Shown piece by piece: positions 23,049 through 34,850 of a stretch of 64,000 bases of DNA (the stretch's first letter is position 1; every line of letters starts with the position of its first letter). The stretch lies in contig NC_134090.1 of assembly GCF_000715075.1 (NCBI RefSeq), positions 49,235,792-49,299,791 of the forward strand. The letters run 5' to 3'. Under the pieces are notes generated by a model. It did not search any database. It worked only from the letters and a program-made list of their open reading frames with translations, and was not told the origin of the DNA. Both the position numbers and the translations under genes were made by a program. This DNA is from Nicotiana tabacum. Taxonomy: Eukaryota > Streptophyta > Magnoliopsida > Solanales > Solanaceae.

Positions 23049-23103
23049 ATTATTTACATTTCTTCATCTAATATAATTGAACTACGCTTGACCTGATTCC
23101 CGT

Positions 23104-23117
23104 TTAAGAGGGGATAC
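23104..23117 (+). other. PPT-like purine tract after B integrase, insertion site of C
   Basis: TTAAGAGGGGATAC, 55 bp after the pol stop. It looks like the PPT that normally touches the 3' LTR, but B's LTR starts far downstream. GATAC at 23113-23117 is the left TSD copy of element C (right copy 44647-44651). Confidence 0.7.
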
Positions 23118-25290
23118 TGTCACACCTCCTTTTTACACACCCAAGGGGGTATAAGGGAGTTTTTTCCAATTTAAGTGACAATCGAAACGGGATTAATTGT
23201 TTAACTCAGAGTCGCCACTTGGGATAATTTATGGTGTCCCAAGTCACCGGTTTAAATCCTGAATCGAGGAAAAGATTGAATCTGTTATACAGTCTACGAA
23301 TACAGAAATTTGGGTAAGGAATTCTGTTAACCCGGGAGAAGGTATTAGGCATTCCCGAGTTCCGTGGTTCTAGCACGGTCGCTTTGACCCTACTTGGCTT
23401 ATTCAAATTGTTTAATTACTCATTTTGGAACCTATGTGCATTTACCTCTTACCACTTCTAATTAAGACAATTATTTTGAAATGGGTCACGCGTACGTGTA
23501 CCCATTTGTTTGGCGTGTCAAAAACCATGTCACGTGAACGTGTCCACAATTAATAACACTTTATTATTATTAAGGAAAATTTAGCTGAAGTTGCACGAAC
23601 GCATACTCCGAATTAGTTTTTAGAATCATAATCATGTCACGCGAACGTGTCCACAGCCACGATAGTATGCTAAACGTGCCTAAAGCAAACTACGATCGTT
23701 TGTTATTCTTTATCTAAATCATGAGAAATTAATAGAGGGCCATAAGCTATTTGAGGTACCTACTATGACACGCCTCCACTAATTAAACTAACTAAATGAG
23801 ATTTAAGGGAATTAAAACTATTCCTACAAACACAGCTGAATTTAAATTGTGAATCAAAAGGGGCTAAGACTAAGTGAAAACCACTTTATTTTGTTTCGGA
23901 ACTTGGGCCTGGCCTAGCGTGAGGCCCGGTGGCCCAGTAAAGTCTTCGGTTGCAATGTTGTGAGCTTTGACCTCGGATTCCATGTGAGCCCAAACAAGAA
24001 GCTCCCTTGGAAGCACGCGCGAAGTTGGATGCCAAGAGGGTCCACGTATCGAGCCCGTGCAATTGCGGAAAAGCACCCAGATTTTTGTTCCTCCATTTGT
24101 TCAGAAAAGGAAAACGATGCAGGGATTTACATACTAACATATCTGAAAACAAGACAATAAGGAACCGCAAAACTAACTAACGATTATTAGACATTGGAGC
24201 CTTGATTGGAAGTAACTGACAATTGTTCAAAAACCATTCTTTTCAAATTCGAACACATTCTTGTGCTAATCAACAAAACATTATGTTTGCAACAATTGAA
24301 ACCTATGAGACTGGACAATCACTCATTCTTCAGTATTCACATTTAAGCCAATCTGAATAAGCATTTCAACTTCTGCACCATTTCTAAACTAAAATCACTC
24401 ACATGCCATTTGACAATACATCTAGCAAGATCACGATTACTCTTAGCAACTCTGATCCCAGTTCAAGCATGACACTAACACTCAAAGCAGCGATCATTCA
24501 CTTTGACCAAACCTGAAGCAACTTTACTGCATTTTTAACTTACTTAAAATCTGTAATGCAATGTTCCAATAGTCCATAGTTTAAATACCACATGAAAACT
24601 CAGCTAATCAAACAGAATCCTGTTAGCCTATATTACGAGAAAAAAACCGTTAACAATCTTGAAAGGCAATTTCGAAATCTGCTGAGTAAACACAAATACC
24701 CAACAACCACTCAAGCAGGATAGACTATAGAATTAAGATCTTATTCGAACTTCATACTAAGACATAACTAAACATGTTCGATTTTAATACAAACTTCATT
24801 CAAAGTGACTAAAAGTATAAACATCATTGAAAGAAGTAGATCTGGGGCATAAGTAGAACTATTGCCAAATTTCAACACTGCCTTTATTCCCGTCTTTGAA
24901 TTGAAGTTTTTATCATGAAGGATTTAGAATTTGTACCTAGAATATGGAATGAAAGAAAGCAAGGTAGGGTCAGTAGCCAAGCAGCAAGACTCAACAATCA
25001 GGTATAACCAATGAAATCCAACTCAGACTCAGGAATGAACTTACCCAGCCCAGAAAATAATTTCGAATGAATAGATACCCAGCAGACCTTCAACCAATGC
25101 TAAAAAAACTAAAATTCAATCCATCTCAACACTAAATAAACCAGAACTTGTTTCAGTAATTCCTAAACTTCAAGATCACAGACAAATTTAATAGAACAGT
25201 AAATTTCCAGCCATTTGGCTTTTCTGGATTTTTAGCTCTCTCCCCTCTCCTCCCAAAAAAAATCCCCCTTGAGTGTCAAGTTAGGATCCC

Positions 25291-25298
25291 TTTATAGG
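25291..25298 (-). promoter_or_regulatory. TATA box in C left LTR (CCTATAAA)
   Basis: CCTATAAAGGGATCC on the - strand. The same site in the 5' LTR (about 43021-43030) reads CCTAAAAAGG, so the copy that would drive transcription has lost it. Confidence 0.45.
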
Positions 25299-25917
25299 CA
25301 AGCTATTAGGGCAGCTTAAAAGGGTTCAATTTTACACTTGAAACCTTTTGGAATTTTCAATTTAGCTCAGATACTCTCAGCTAAAAAATCAGAAATTCAG
25401 AATAGTCCCCCTTCCCCAGCTTCCTAGAAGCTTCCCATTCAGTTACACAATATTCTCTTAGCCAATTACCCAAAATAACCCTCTGATCCCTGTTAATTAC
25501 CCTCAGAAAATTCATGGGTCCATTGGACCCAACGACTCAAAACCAGCCTAACTCTTACAGGACCTGGGCTAACTCTTTTCTTTGGGCCCAAGTCTAACTC
25601 CAAAATTCAAAAGAAATGAGAAGGCAGAAAGGGCAATTCGGATTTCAAACCCACCATGAACCAAATGTTCTCAATATGTCCCAAAATTAAACAACCTAAC
25701 CTAACAAATTTAAACAAAAATGGAAGAAGCTAATAACTAATATTAACTCTAACTAAAAAGAACCACATGCAGAGATAATCTTAAAACAGAACAAAGAGAG
25801 GGAAAAACAGAAGAAGCTAAGAGAGGAAAAGATCGGGAGAACTGGACTTACCCGCTAAGCCAAGCGGACCCGAGTTTGAAATAACTTTTCCAAAGAATCC
25901 CCTACTTTTGGACGAGA

Positions 25918-25965
25918 TAGACTTCAATCGTATGTTTTCAACTGAAAACACACGATTAAAGTCCA
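25918..25965. repeat. Conserved LTR hairpin (C version, left LTR)
   Basis: Arms 25918-25940 and 25943-25965, core ATCGTATGTTTTCA against TGAAAACACACGAT. Homologous in position to 1052-1101 and 13934-13983. Confidence 0.75.
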
Positions 25966-26914
25966 TTTCAACCTCAAAATCTCAAAACCTTGATAATCAA
26001 CTCTTTTCGGGATTTAAGGTTAAGCTTCGATCTGAAATTCGAGAGGCTCCAGGATGATTCGAAAGCAAGTGGTTAGAGATTTGGAATGAGAGAGACTTGG
26101 TGGTCATGGGGTGTAATTTTGGTGGTGAACGGAGGTGGCACCGCTGGGTTAAGGCGATGGGAATTAAGGACGGTGGGTTAGGGTTTATGTTTGGACTCTG
26201 AAGAGACAAAGGTGGGAGATAGACGAGATGGGGGTTTTATGAGAGGGGTGGGGTTTGTTCGGACATTTAAATAGCCTGGGGAGGCTACTTCCCAACCGTT
26301 GGATCAATGGAGATTAATGGCTAGGATCCATGGGGGGCAAACGACGTCGATTGGTTGGAAAGTGGGGCTGGACCGGGTTGGGGCCTGGGTTTGGGTTGGG
26401 CGTGATTTTATAAGGAAGAAGAATTAAAACGGCCCAGACCAACCCTCTCTTTCAATTCTTTTCAAATCCATTTTCCAAAATTCTTTTTTTTTTCAAAATT
26501 AAATTAAAATCTAAATCAAATCCTAAAACCTATTTAACCTATCAAAAACACTAATTAAGCCTAAATACTAATTATCACAATTAATTAAACAAACAAATTT
26601 AAAAGAAAACTACTCGAAATTCAAAATTAAAACTGAAAGTGGAAATTAAACTATATATATTTTTTAATTTTTCCATTTTTATAATCGACTAATGTGCTAA
26701 TTAGTCTTAAAAATGCAAAGTCAAATCCTAAATGCAAATGCAATATATTTTTGTATTTTTCATTAATTAATCAAAAATAAAAGTGCATAGACCAAATGCA
26801 ATCAATTATCAGAAAATGCCACAAAATTCACAAAAATTGCAAATAATGAAAAGCAATTATTTTGTTTTGAATTTATGGGAGTAATTCATATAAGGCAAAA
26901 ATCACGTGCTCACA

Positions 26915-26933
26915 GTTGCCCCTCTTTGCCCGG
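26915..26933 (-). other. Polypurine tract of element C
   Basis: On the - strand CCGGGCAAAGAGGGGCAAC abuts the 3' LTR start (TGTGAGCACGTG). Primer for plus-strand DNA synthesis. Confidence 0.85.
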
Positions 26934-27046
26934 AAACATGAAGAGTTTTTGTGCAAAGATAAAGTGAGCGGATACGAGCGATTTTTGCCCATTTGAATAC
27001 TCCGTGGGAAGCATTTTTGAAAGATTTGACTGCACCCTACTTCCGA

Positions 27047-27100
27047 GGTTGCCTACATATCCTTGGCTATAAAGTAATCAGGTCAGTGTAGTTCGGGAAC
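27047..27100 (-). repeat. Spacer motif copy c (GGATAyGTAGGCAACC type) in the 3' region of C
   Basis: On the - strand: AACTACAC, then CTGATT, then GGATATGTAGGCAACC. It also occurs at 40060-40112 (leader) and, more diverged, at 37383-37433 (spacer before gag). Confidence 0.65.
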
Positions 27101-27342
27101 GTTTTGGTAGCTGGGACTGCCATGAAGCTGTGATTTCACTGTTGCTGCTGCTACTGCTACTGCTTACTGAACCCCTTATTACACCATGTCAAAATAAAAA
27201 GAAACTAGACTAGACTATGATCTATGCATTACAAAATCCTATCTATATCTTCAAACTTGCTCTTGTGGTTCTTGTTGCCTTGTTGACTTGTATTCTCCCG
27301 GTAAAATCCCTTTGTTGCCGCCTTGAATTGTAATTTGAGATG

Positions 27343-27890
27343 TTTTCCCTTTCTCCAGGTGGACGCCTGATTGCTGAAACTTGAATGTATTCCCTTGTTC
27401 TCCAGGTGGTCTCCTGATTGCTGAAGCTTGAATGTATTCCCTTGTTCTCCAGGTGGGCGCCTGATTGCTGAAACTTGAATGTATTCCCTTGTCCTCCAGG
27501 TGGGCGCCTGATTGCTGAACTTGAAATGTATTCCCTTGTTCTCCAGGTGGGCGCCTGATTGCTGAACTTGAAATGTATTCCCTTGTTCTCCAGGTGGGCT
27601 CCTGATTGCTGAAGCTTTAATGTATTCCCTTGTTCTCCAGGTGGGCGCCTGATTGCTGAAACTTGAATGTATTCCCTTGTTCTCCAGGTGGGCGCCTGAT
27701 TGTTGAACTTGAAATGTATTCCCTTGTTCTCCAGGTGGGCACCTGATTGCTGAACTTGAAATGTATTCCCTTATTCTCCAGGTGGGAGCCTGATTGCTGA
27801 GCTTGAAATGTATTCCCTTGTTCTCCAGGTGGGCACCTGATTACTGAATTTGAAATGTATTCCCTTGTTCTCCAGGTGAGGCCTGATTGC
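27343..27890. repeat. Minisatellite, 47-bp unit, 12 copies (3' region of C)
   Basis: The unit starts TTCCCTTGTTCTCCAGGTGG and includes CGCCTGATTGCTGAAACTTG. TCTCCAGG or CCTCCAGG recurs 12 times at 46-48 bp steps with few substitutions. It lies between integrase and PPT, where Ogre/Tat elements are known to carry hypervariable tandem arrays. It is not CRISPR: there are no distinct spacers and this is a plant. Confidence 0.95.
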
Positions 27891-29773
27891 TACAAAATAG
27901 ACAAAATAAAGAAAACTTCTGCCCCAGTTTGGTGCTGGGCGCATCTGTGAGTGTTAATTGAATCATGTTACCAAATATCTCTATGAACTTGGAAGCTAAA
28001 TCCCATTATCCAGGAGGGTCCTGAAACTCCTAGTTAAATGATGGCTTTAAAATCTAAATTATCTAAGAAGGTCTTAAACTACATCCCATTATCCAGGAGG
28101 GTCCTGAAAATCAAACATCAAGTCGTATCTTAAGAGTGACAACTTTTACGGCTGAATTATACTAACTTACAACAGAACTTACGCTAAATGTTGTTATCTA
28201 ATTGAAATCTTAAAATTAAGTCCCATTATTCAGGAGGGTTCTGAAACTTTAAATTGAACACTATTATCTAGGTGGGTCATGGGAATCAAAAATCAAACCT
28301 GTCTGGTGCTTGCCTTTCCCCTGCGGAGGATTACTCCGGAACAAACGAAATTTTCTGCCCCTGTTTCAATCAAAGAAAAATCTTGTCAGTTTAAAATGTG
28401 GTGGTTAGCTGATGGCATTCTTGCTGAAAGTGTCCTCCCTGTTGTCGTGCTTTGTTTTGACCGACTTCCCCTGGACTGGCCAAGAACCGCTTGGCTTTCT
28501 GACTGATTTTCAATCCACATGACCTCGGATGACCCAAATGTTCTATACTCGAACCGTTGTTTCACCTCTGACCCCTTTAACTAGACTTCTGCATCTCCCA
28601 TGAAATTCTGAATCATTCCACCGGTGGAACTTTCACTGGCACCTTATGTCCCATTTCACGTCATACTACCTCTAGCAATGCCTTGGCTACCCTGCGCCTT
28701 GTGCAACTTTAGAAGTTGGTAGTAGGCTTTGAAATTCTTTCTTATTTGCTTAAACAAAACTGACATTGGGAATATCTTAGAGAAATAAACCCAAAAGAAA
28801 TGAAATGCAACGACTTTGAGAGTTAGGGATAAGAAAAATCCAAAACTGGAGGACTGTCTGAAAAAGAAAAAGAAAAGAAGCTTATCTGAGTGGAGCAGCT
28901 GACATCAATGATCATGACATGCATTTAGGATTAATTGGCCCAATTTGTCCAACCAATCAACTTTCAGCTGTCATACTTTGTTGCCCCGGAATATCCATAA
29001 CCTGACTTCTTTACCAAAACCTTGACCTTGTTCGGCCTGCGGTGCCCTGAAGGGTTTTCATCAACAAGCCTCTCTCATTTGTTCATCTCTCAACTCACTT
29101 TCTCCTTACGATGCCCGTAAGGGTTTTCACCAATAAGACACTCTCATTTTTGATTTCTCTCAGGTCCCGTCGCCTTACGGTGCCCGTGAGGGTTTTCACC
29201 AATAAGACTCTGTCATTTTGATTTTCCTGCTTGGACCAGAGTGTTGCCCCTGATATGAATCGACTCTACTTGCTCGACTTGGCATCTCTCAAAGACTGAC
29301 CAGAAGGTCTTTCTTTGGACCGTAACGTGGGCTTTTGGATAGGGTTAGAAAGAAAGGGTATCAAAGGCTCAAAACAATTCAACTGGGTTCAAAACTACAA
29401 CTTTTGGAGTCAGATTTCCTACAACAACCACAACTTCTGCCCCAGTTTCTTTGCTTGGGGACTTTTGGATTTTGTTGTTTTTCTTTCTTTTCTTTTTCTC
29501 TTTTCCTTCTTTTCTTTATCTTTTCATTCTTTTCTTCCTCTTTTTCTCTTTTTCTCTTTTTTTTCCTTCTTCCTTTACTTATCTTTTGCGCTTGCGTTTC
29601 TAAACTTTGCTACTGATTCCCAAAGGGGGGGGGTATGAAAGGAAATAAATAAGTCTCAAGGGGGTAACAAAGGATAAAATGTTTAGATAGCAGAACAAAA
29701 TGCCTTCATCATTCCAATATTCAAAACATGCCAAGTACGAACAAATACAATTTAAACAAAGAAATCATACATA
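27891..29773 (-). other. Remainder of the 3' region of element C
   Basis: Non-coding, 1.9 kb. Holds a degenerate series of CCCATTATCCAGGAGGGTCC-type units (28004-28275, about five), three copies of a roughly 60-bp unit with GTAAGGGTTTTCACCAATAAGA (29037-29220), three AACTGGGGCAGAA motifs on the - strand (27914-27930, 28348-28366, 29432-29448) and a pyrimidine run. The open frame 28279-28506 has no recognisable product. Confidence 0.75.
29462..29577. repeat. Polypyrimidine run (purine-rich on C's coding strand)
   Basis: Nearly pure C/T over about 115 bp on the + strand, so poly-purine in C's RNA. A second such run is at 37173-37362. Confidence 0.85.
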
Positions 29774-31045
29774 CTATCTTTTGACTGCATCAGAATTGAT
29801 GGCCATTTCTACACATTTTCCTTCTATATCTATTAAATACAAAGCACCATTGGACAACACTCTCATTACGATGAATGGCCCCTGCCAGTTTGGGGCGAAC
29901 TTTCCTTTTGCTTCAGCCTGATGAGGAAGAAGGCGTTTAAGTACTAACTGACCCACCTCAAACTTCCGTGGACGCACCTTCTTATTATATGCTCTTGCCA
30001 TTCTCTGTTAATACAACTGGCCATGACACACTGCTGCTAATCTTTTCTCAGCAATCAAACTTAATTGTTCCAAGCGGGTTTTAACCCACTCATCATCGTC
30101 AATTTTGACTTCTGCAACAATCCAAAGGGATGGAATTTCAATTTTTGCGGGTATCACTACTTCCGTGCCATATACCAACAAATAAGAAGTTGCCCCTACT
30201 AAAGTACGAATAGTAGTGCGATAACCCAACAATGCAAAAGGCAGCTTCTCATGCCATTGCCTTGACCCTTCCACCATTTTTCGAAGTATCTTCTTTATGT
30301 TCTTGTTGGCTGCCTCGACTGCTCCATTCGCCTTGGGGCGATATGGGGTGGAATTGCGATGTGTAATCTTAAACTGTTGACACACCTCTTTCATCAGATG
30401 ACTATTGAGATTAACCCCATTGTCTATAATAATCACCTTTGGTATCCCAAACCGGCAAATGATATTTGAGTGCACAAAATCAACCACCGCCTTCTTGGTT
30501 ACAGACTTGAGTGTTTTAGCCTCTACCCACTTGGTGAAATAGTCTATGACCACCAGAATGAACCTGTGCCCGTTTGATGCTGATGGCTCAATTGGCCCAA
30601 TGACATCCATGCCCCACGCAACAAAAGGCCACGGTGCAGACATTGTGTGTAATTCAGATGGTGGAGAATGAATCAAATCTCCATGCACTTGGCACTGATG
30701 ACATTTACGCACGAAACTGATACAATCTCGCTCCATAGTGAGCCAATAATAACCTACTCGGAGAATCTTCTTTGCCAGCACGTACCCACTCATGTACGGT
30801 CTACAGACTCCAGAATGTACTTCGGTCATAATAGCTGTAGCCTGCCTAGCATATATGCATCTCAGTAGCCCAAGATCTGGAGTCCTTTTGTATAGAACCA
30901 CCCCTCCGCTAAAGAAAAAACCGCTTGCCAACCACCTAATTGTTTTCTTTTGATCACCTGTGGCTTGTACTGGATACACCCCCATCCTGATGTATTCCTT
31001 GATATCGTGAAACCAAGGCTCCCCATCGAGCTCTTCTTCCACCAC
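29774..31045 (-). pseudogene. Integrase of element C
   Basis: Best preserved integrase in the window: 345 open codons (31045-30008), one stop (TAA near 30008), then 75 more codons to the natural end. HHCC is present (VHSG, RPYMSG, RKCHQC). The catalytic triad is complete: Asp in WGMDVIGP, Asp in IIIDNGVNL, Glu in GAVEAANKN. The C-terminal GPY/F module reads NWQGPFIVMRV and the protein ends near DAVKR. The upstream linker (WFHDIKEY) matches B and D. The stop removes the C-terminal DNA-binding part only. Confidence 0.92.
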
Positions 31046-31494
31046 ATTGCAATAAGCATGCTGATCGTGGATTTGAATCTACAAAGGGTCCATATAAGCC
31101 TTATCGGATGGTGCAACATTGACGCCAGAGTAGCCAAAGCATCGGCAACCTCGTTGTGAATCCTTGGAATATGCCTGAACTCTATTGATTGGAACCGTTG
31201 ACAAAGATCCTGCAAGCACTGTCAGTACGATATGAGTTTTAAATCTCGTGTTTCCCATTCTCCCTGAATCTGGTGCACCAGATGGTCCGAGTCACCCAAG
31301 ACCAAGACTTCCTGGACACATATATCTACAGCCATCCTCAAACCCAAAATGCATGCCTCGTACTCAGCCATGTTGTTAGTACAGTAGAACCGAAGCTGAG
31401 CCGTAACAGGGTAGTGATGCCCTGTTCCAGAAACAAGTACCACTCCTATCCCAACGCCTTTCATATTAGCAGCCCCATCAAAAAAGGTTTCCAT
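31046..31494 (-). pseudogene. Archaeal-type second RNase H (aRH) of element C
   Basis: All four acidic residues are visible: METFFDGAAN, NMAEYEACILGL, LGDSDHLVH and EVADALATL. The domain is open from 31494 to 31222, then from 31215, with a stop between (LISY-stop). It follows the degenerate native RNase H, the dual arrangement of the Tat lineage. Confidence 0.88.
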
Positions 31495-31508
31495 CCTGGC
31501 TTTTCAAT

Positions 31509-31990
31509 CTATTCCGATTCATCAATGTGCATTACCTCTTCATCAGGGAAATAAGTCTTCAAAGGTTCGTATTCTTCATCCACAGGATTTTCAGCCAAAT
31601 GGTCGGCCAATGCTTGTGCTTTCATCGCAGTCCGAGTCACGTAGACAATGTCAAATTCTGTGAGCAAGATCTGCCACTTTGCGAGCCTTCCCGTGAATAT
31701 AGGCTTCTGGAAGATATACTTCAACGGATCCAAGCGAGAGATGAGGTAAGTAGTATAAGATGACAAATAATATTTCAACTTCTGGGCTACCCAAGTTAGG
31801 GCGCAACACGTCCTCTCAAGATGAGTGTACTTAACCTCGTAAGATGTGAACTTCTTGTTGAGATAATATATGCCCTGCTCCTTCCTGCCAGTGATGTCAT
31901 GCTGTCCCAACACATCCAAATGAATTGTCCAAGACCGTCAAATATAGAACCAAAGGTCTCCCTGGTTCTGGGCGGACCAACACAGGTGGG
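31509..31990 (-). pseudogene. Native RNase H remnant (tether) of element C
   Basis: Follows the RT thumb: LVLYLTVLDNSFGC, then LGQHDITGRKEQ, SYEVKYTHLERTCCALTW, and ALADHLAENP before an acidic linker. The first catalytic Asp is absent, as in B and D. A frameshift lies near 31910, where the frames 32178-31897 and 31919-31509 overlap. Confidence 0.78.
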
Positions 31991-33216
31991 TTTGACAAGT
32001 ACCCCTTTATCTTATCAAATGCTCCCTGACATTCATCTGTCCACTTGACCGCAATATCTTTCTTTAACAGTTTGAAGATAGGCTCACAAGTTGTCGTGAG
32101 CTGAGCAATAAACCTGCTGATATAATTCAATCCCCCCAATAGACTCATCACCTCAGTTTTGTTCTTTGGGGGTGACAATTCCTGGATAGATTTGATCTTT
32201 GACGAGTCTAATTCAATACCTCAGCGGCTGACTATGAATCCCAACAACTTTCCAGACGGAACACCGAACGTGCATTTTGCAGGATTGAGCTTGAGATTGT
32301 ACCTGCGAAGCCTTTGGAAGAACTTTCTCAAATCTCTGACATGGTTAGACTGCTTTCTAGTCTTTACAATTACATCATCCACATAAACCTCGATCTCCCT
32401 GTGTATCATGTCGTGGAATATGGTCGTCATCGCCCTCATGTAGGTTGCCCCAGCATTTTTCAAACCAAATGGCATGACCCGATAGTAGTACGTTCCCCAT
32501 GGCGTGATGAATGCCGTCTTTTCTGCGTCCTCCTCATCCATTAAGATCTGGTGGTAGCCAGAATAACAATCCACAAAAGAACCAATCTCATGTTTGGCAC
32601 AATTATCGATCAATATATGGATGTTCGGCAATGGGAAGTTATCCTTAGGACTTGCCTTGTTGAGATCTCGATAATCAACACACACCCTAGTCTTGCCATC
32701 CTTCTTCGGCACAGGCACAACATTGGCTAACCAGGTGGGATATCGGGTGATCCGAATGACTTTGGCCTCAAATTGTTTGGTGACCTCTTCCTTAATATTC
32801 ACACTCATATCAATTTTAAATTTCCTCAGCTTCTGCTTGACAAGGGGGAATGCCGGGTCAGTGGGAAATTTGTGAACCACCAAGTCAGTGCTTAGACCCG
32901 GAATGTCGTCATAGGACCATGCTAAAACATCTTTATACTCGAACAGAGCTTTAATTATCTCCTCTCTGAGTTGTGGTTCAGGATGGACACTTATTTTAGT
33001 TTCCCGGACATTATCTTGGTCCCCTAAATTGATTGCTTCTATATCACTCAGGTTAGGCCTGGGTTTTTCTTCAAAATGGCTTAATTCTTTACTAATCTCA
33101 TCAAAGGCTTCATCCTCGTCATATTCCGATTCACCATCATACTCTATTTCTTGAATTACTATTTCAGAATTAGATTGACTTTTGATACTGGGCCGGAGGT
33201 TCCTCATGCATGTCAT
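31991..33216 (-). pseudogene. Reverse transcriptase of element C
   Basis: An open frame of 331 codons (33216-32221) covers the acidic N-terminal extension, fingers and palm: VPVPKKDGKTRV, VDYRDLNKASPKDNFPLPN, FGLKNAGATYMRAM, and catalytic YVDD (EVYVDDVIV) near 32385. It ends LLGFIVSR then TGA, where B has CGA. D has a TGA at the same codon; CGA to TGA by cytosine deamination could easily occur twice. The thumb resumes at 32178 (VMSLLGGLNYISRFIA). Unlike B and D, the AWSYDDIPGLS segment is intact, giving the reference for their 8-nt loss. Confidence 0.92.
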
Positions 33217-33414
33217 ATCATTGAAACCAACATAAAAGAACTATACAAGGAAGAAAAGAAAACAAAAATAAAACTATTAGAAAGGGAGGAAAAGGGAAAT
33301 TGCATTTCATTGAAATTAAAGATAACAAGGTTTATACATCCAAACGGACGGAACATAGAATCTGAATTACAACCCTGGAATAATCCAGATAAACTGAAAG
33401 AAAATCAAAGCAAA
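33217..33414 (-). other. Spacer or putative intron between protease and RT, element C
   Basis: 198 bp without coding sequence, T-rich on the coding strand before MTCMRN. Position and size match those in B and D, and Ogre elements are known to have an intron here. Confidence 0.55.
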
Positions 33415-33921
33415 CTACCAAAACTCCTTCCTAGTGGGGAGGGGAGTAGCTTCCCAATTGTTAATCTTTGCACTGGGCCCAACAAATTGCACATCCACTT
33501 TACTCAAACCCTCTCTAGCCTCCAACACGCTCACATCGATGAATAACCTCTCGAACCTTTCAATCAAATCTCCATCCATATCAACCACTGAACTGGGAAC
33601 CGTCGTTACTGGGTGCTTTCTGGTACCAGGCCTGACAAATGATCTAGAAAGACGCGGGACCGGTTTCGGAAGGGCCCATGCCCTATGTTTCATTTTTCTG
33701 GCTCTTCTTACGTCTGCGACTGTGGGCTTGAATCCCAAACCAAATGTATCCAAGTTTTTAGGAAGCGAAACCGGTTGTACAATACCTTGCAGAGATGCAC
33801 CCAAACCCTTGCCCGATACAAAACCATTTTTCAACATTTCAATGGCTATCATGACTGATGCAGTAGCTACCCTTGGAGTTGGCACGCACTTCACTTCTAG
33901 GATTCTTTCTACCAATACCAT
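33415..33921 (-). pseudogene. G-patch domain and C-terminal tail of the protease frame, element C
   Basis: 168 codons in the same frame as the protease, separated from it by one stop (near 33931). G-patch pattern: GFVSGKGLGASLQGI, then DTFGLGFKPT, followed by a basic Arg/Lys segment (VRRARKMKHRAW) and a tail ending TPLPTRKEFW. The tail differs from B's, so only the G-patch is conserved between the two families. Confidence 0.75.
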
Positions 33922-33930
33922 GTCAAAAAC

Positions 33931-34743
33931 CTAATAAACCCATGGCCCCTTGTCGTTTTCAACCTCTATGAGCGGAACAATGGCATTACTGGGAACACAC
34001 AAATTATCTTCGCCGTGCACAACAATTTCCTGTTGATCCCATTCAAACTTGACCATTTGATGTAGAGTAGACGGGACCGCTTTGGCAGCATGAATCCAGG
34101 GTCGACCTAACACCAGATTGTAAGAAACAGCCACATCGAGCACCTGGAATTCCATGGTAAATTCAACTGGCCCTATTGTAAGCTCAAGCACTATGTCCCC
34201 GACTGAATCTTTCCCTCCACCGTCGAATCCCCAAACATAGATACTGTTCTTGTGAATTCTTTCATCATCCACCTTCAACTTGTTCAGAGTGGAGAGGGGG
34301 CAAATGTTCGTGCTGGAACCATTTTCAACCAGTACCCGAGTAACCACGGAATCTTCGCATTTCACCGTTAGATAGAGGGCTCTATTGTGCTCAGTACCCT
34401 CCACGGGCAACTCATCATCAGAAAAAGTGACTCTGTTTACCTAGAATATCTTGTTAGCTATCTTTTCCAAGTGGTTTACTGAGATTTTGTCGGGAACATG
34501 GGCCTCATTCAAGATCTTCATCAAAGCCCGACGGTGCTCGTCTGAATGGATCAATAATGACAATAATGAAATCTGAGCCGGTGTTTTCCTCAACTGCTCC
34601 ACAATGGAATAGTCCTGCACTTTCATCTTTCTCAAGAACTCCTCTGCTTCTTCCTCGGTCACAGCTTTCTTCGCCAATACTGGGTTATCTTTGGAGATCT
34701 TAGCTTTCTCAACTCTTTGGGGGCAAAGCATCTCCCCGATCAA
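33931..34743 (-). pseudogene. Aspartic protease of element C
   Basis: Pieces 34743-34441 and 34410-33931 share one frame with a stop between. The helical lead-in (DYSIVEQLRKTPAQISLLSLL) and the end (YNLVLGRPWIHAAKAVPS) match B. The active-site loop reads VLVENGSSTNICPL: where B has Asp, C has Glu, which should cripple an aspartic protease. It is expected to act as a dimer cutting Gag-Pol inside the particle. Confidence 0.85.
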
Positions 34744-34850
34744 GTCAAACTATGGGTCTCACAAACTTCTTCTTTAACCTCTTTCCCCTTGTAAGTCAAC
34801 GTCACTCATTCATAATTCCACGGGATTGCCTTGCTGTTGACTATCGGTAA

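Larger units (their letters stand above)
23118..26914 (-). repeat. 3' LTR of element C (left copy)
   Basis: TGTCACACCTCC...GTGCTCACA on the + strand, 3797 bp, matched along its length by 40850-44646. Contains the TGCCTAATACCTTC block (23338-23356), the PBS-like sequence (23206-23224), TATA candidate CCTATAAA (25291-25298, - strand), the hairpin (25918-25965) and an upstream TATA-like ATTTAAATAG (26265-26274). Short frames near 23870-24170 and 25997-26209 are not conserved outside this subfamily. Confidence 0.95.

Noticed and set aside
23870..24170. Small proteins on both strands in C's left LTR (repeated at 41602-41912)
   Set aside because: Present in both LTRs of C only because the LTRs are copies; absent from sister subfamilies, and overlapping frames on both strands indicate chance.
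27343..27890. CRISPR-like array
   Set aside because: The whole 47-bp unit is repeated with no unique spacers, inside a plant retrotransposon.
29315..29638. Phe/Ser/Leu-rich membrane-like protein
   Set aside because: It is the translation of a pyrimidine run in C's 3' region, antisense to the element.
32221..32223. TGA in RT at the same codon in C and D as evidence of programmed readthrough
   Set aside because: B has a normal codon there, and CGA to TGA by deamination is common, so two independent hits are simpler.
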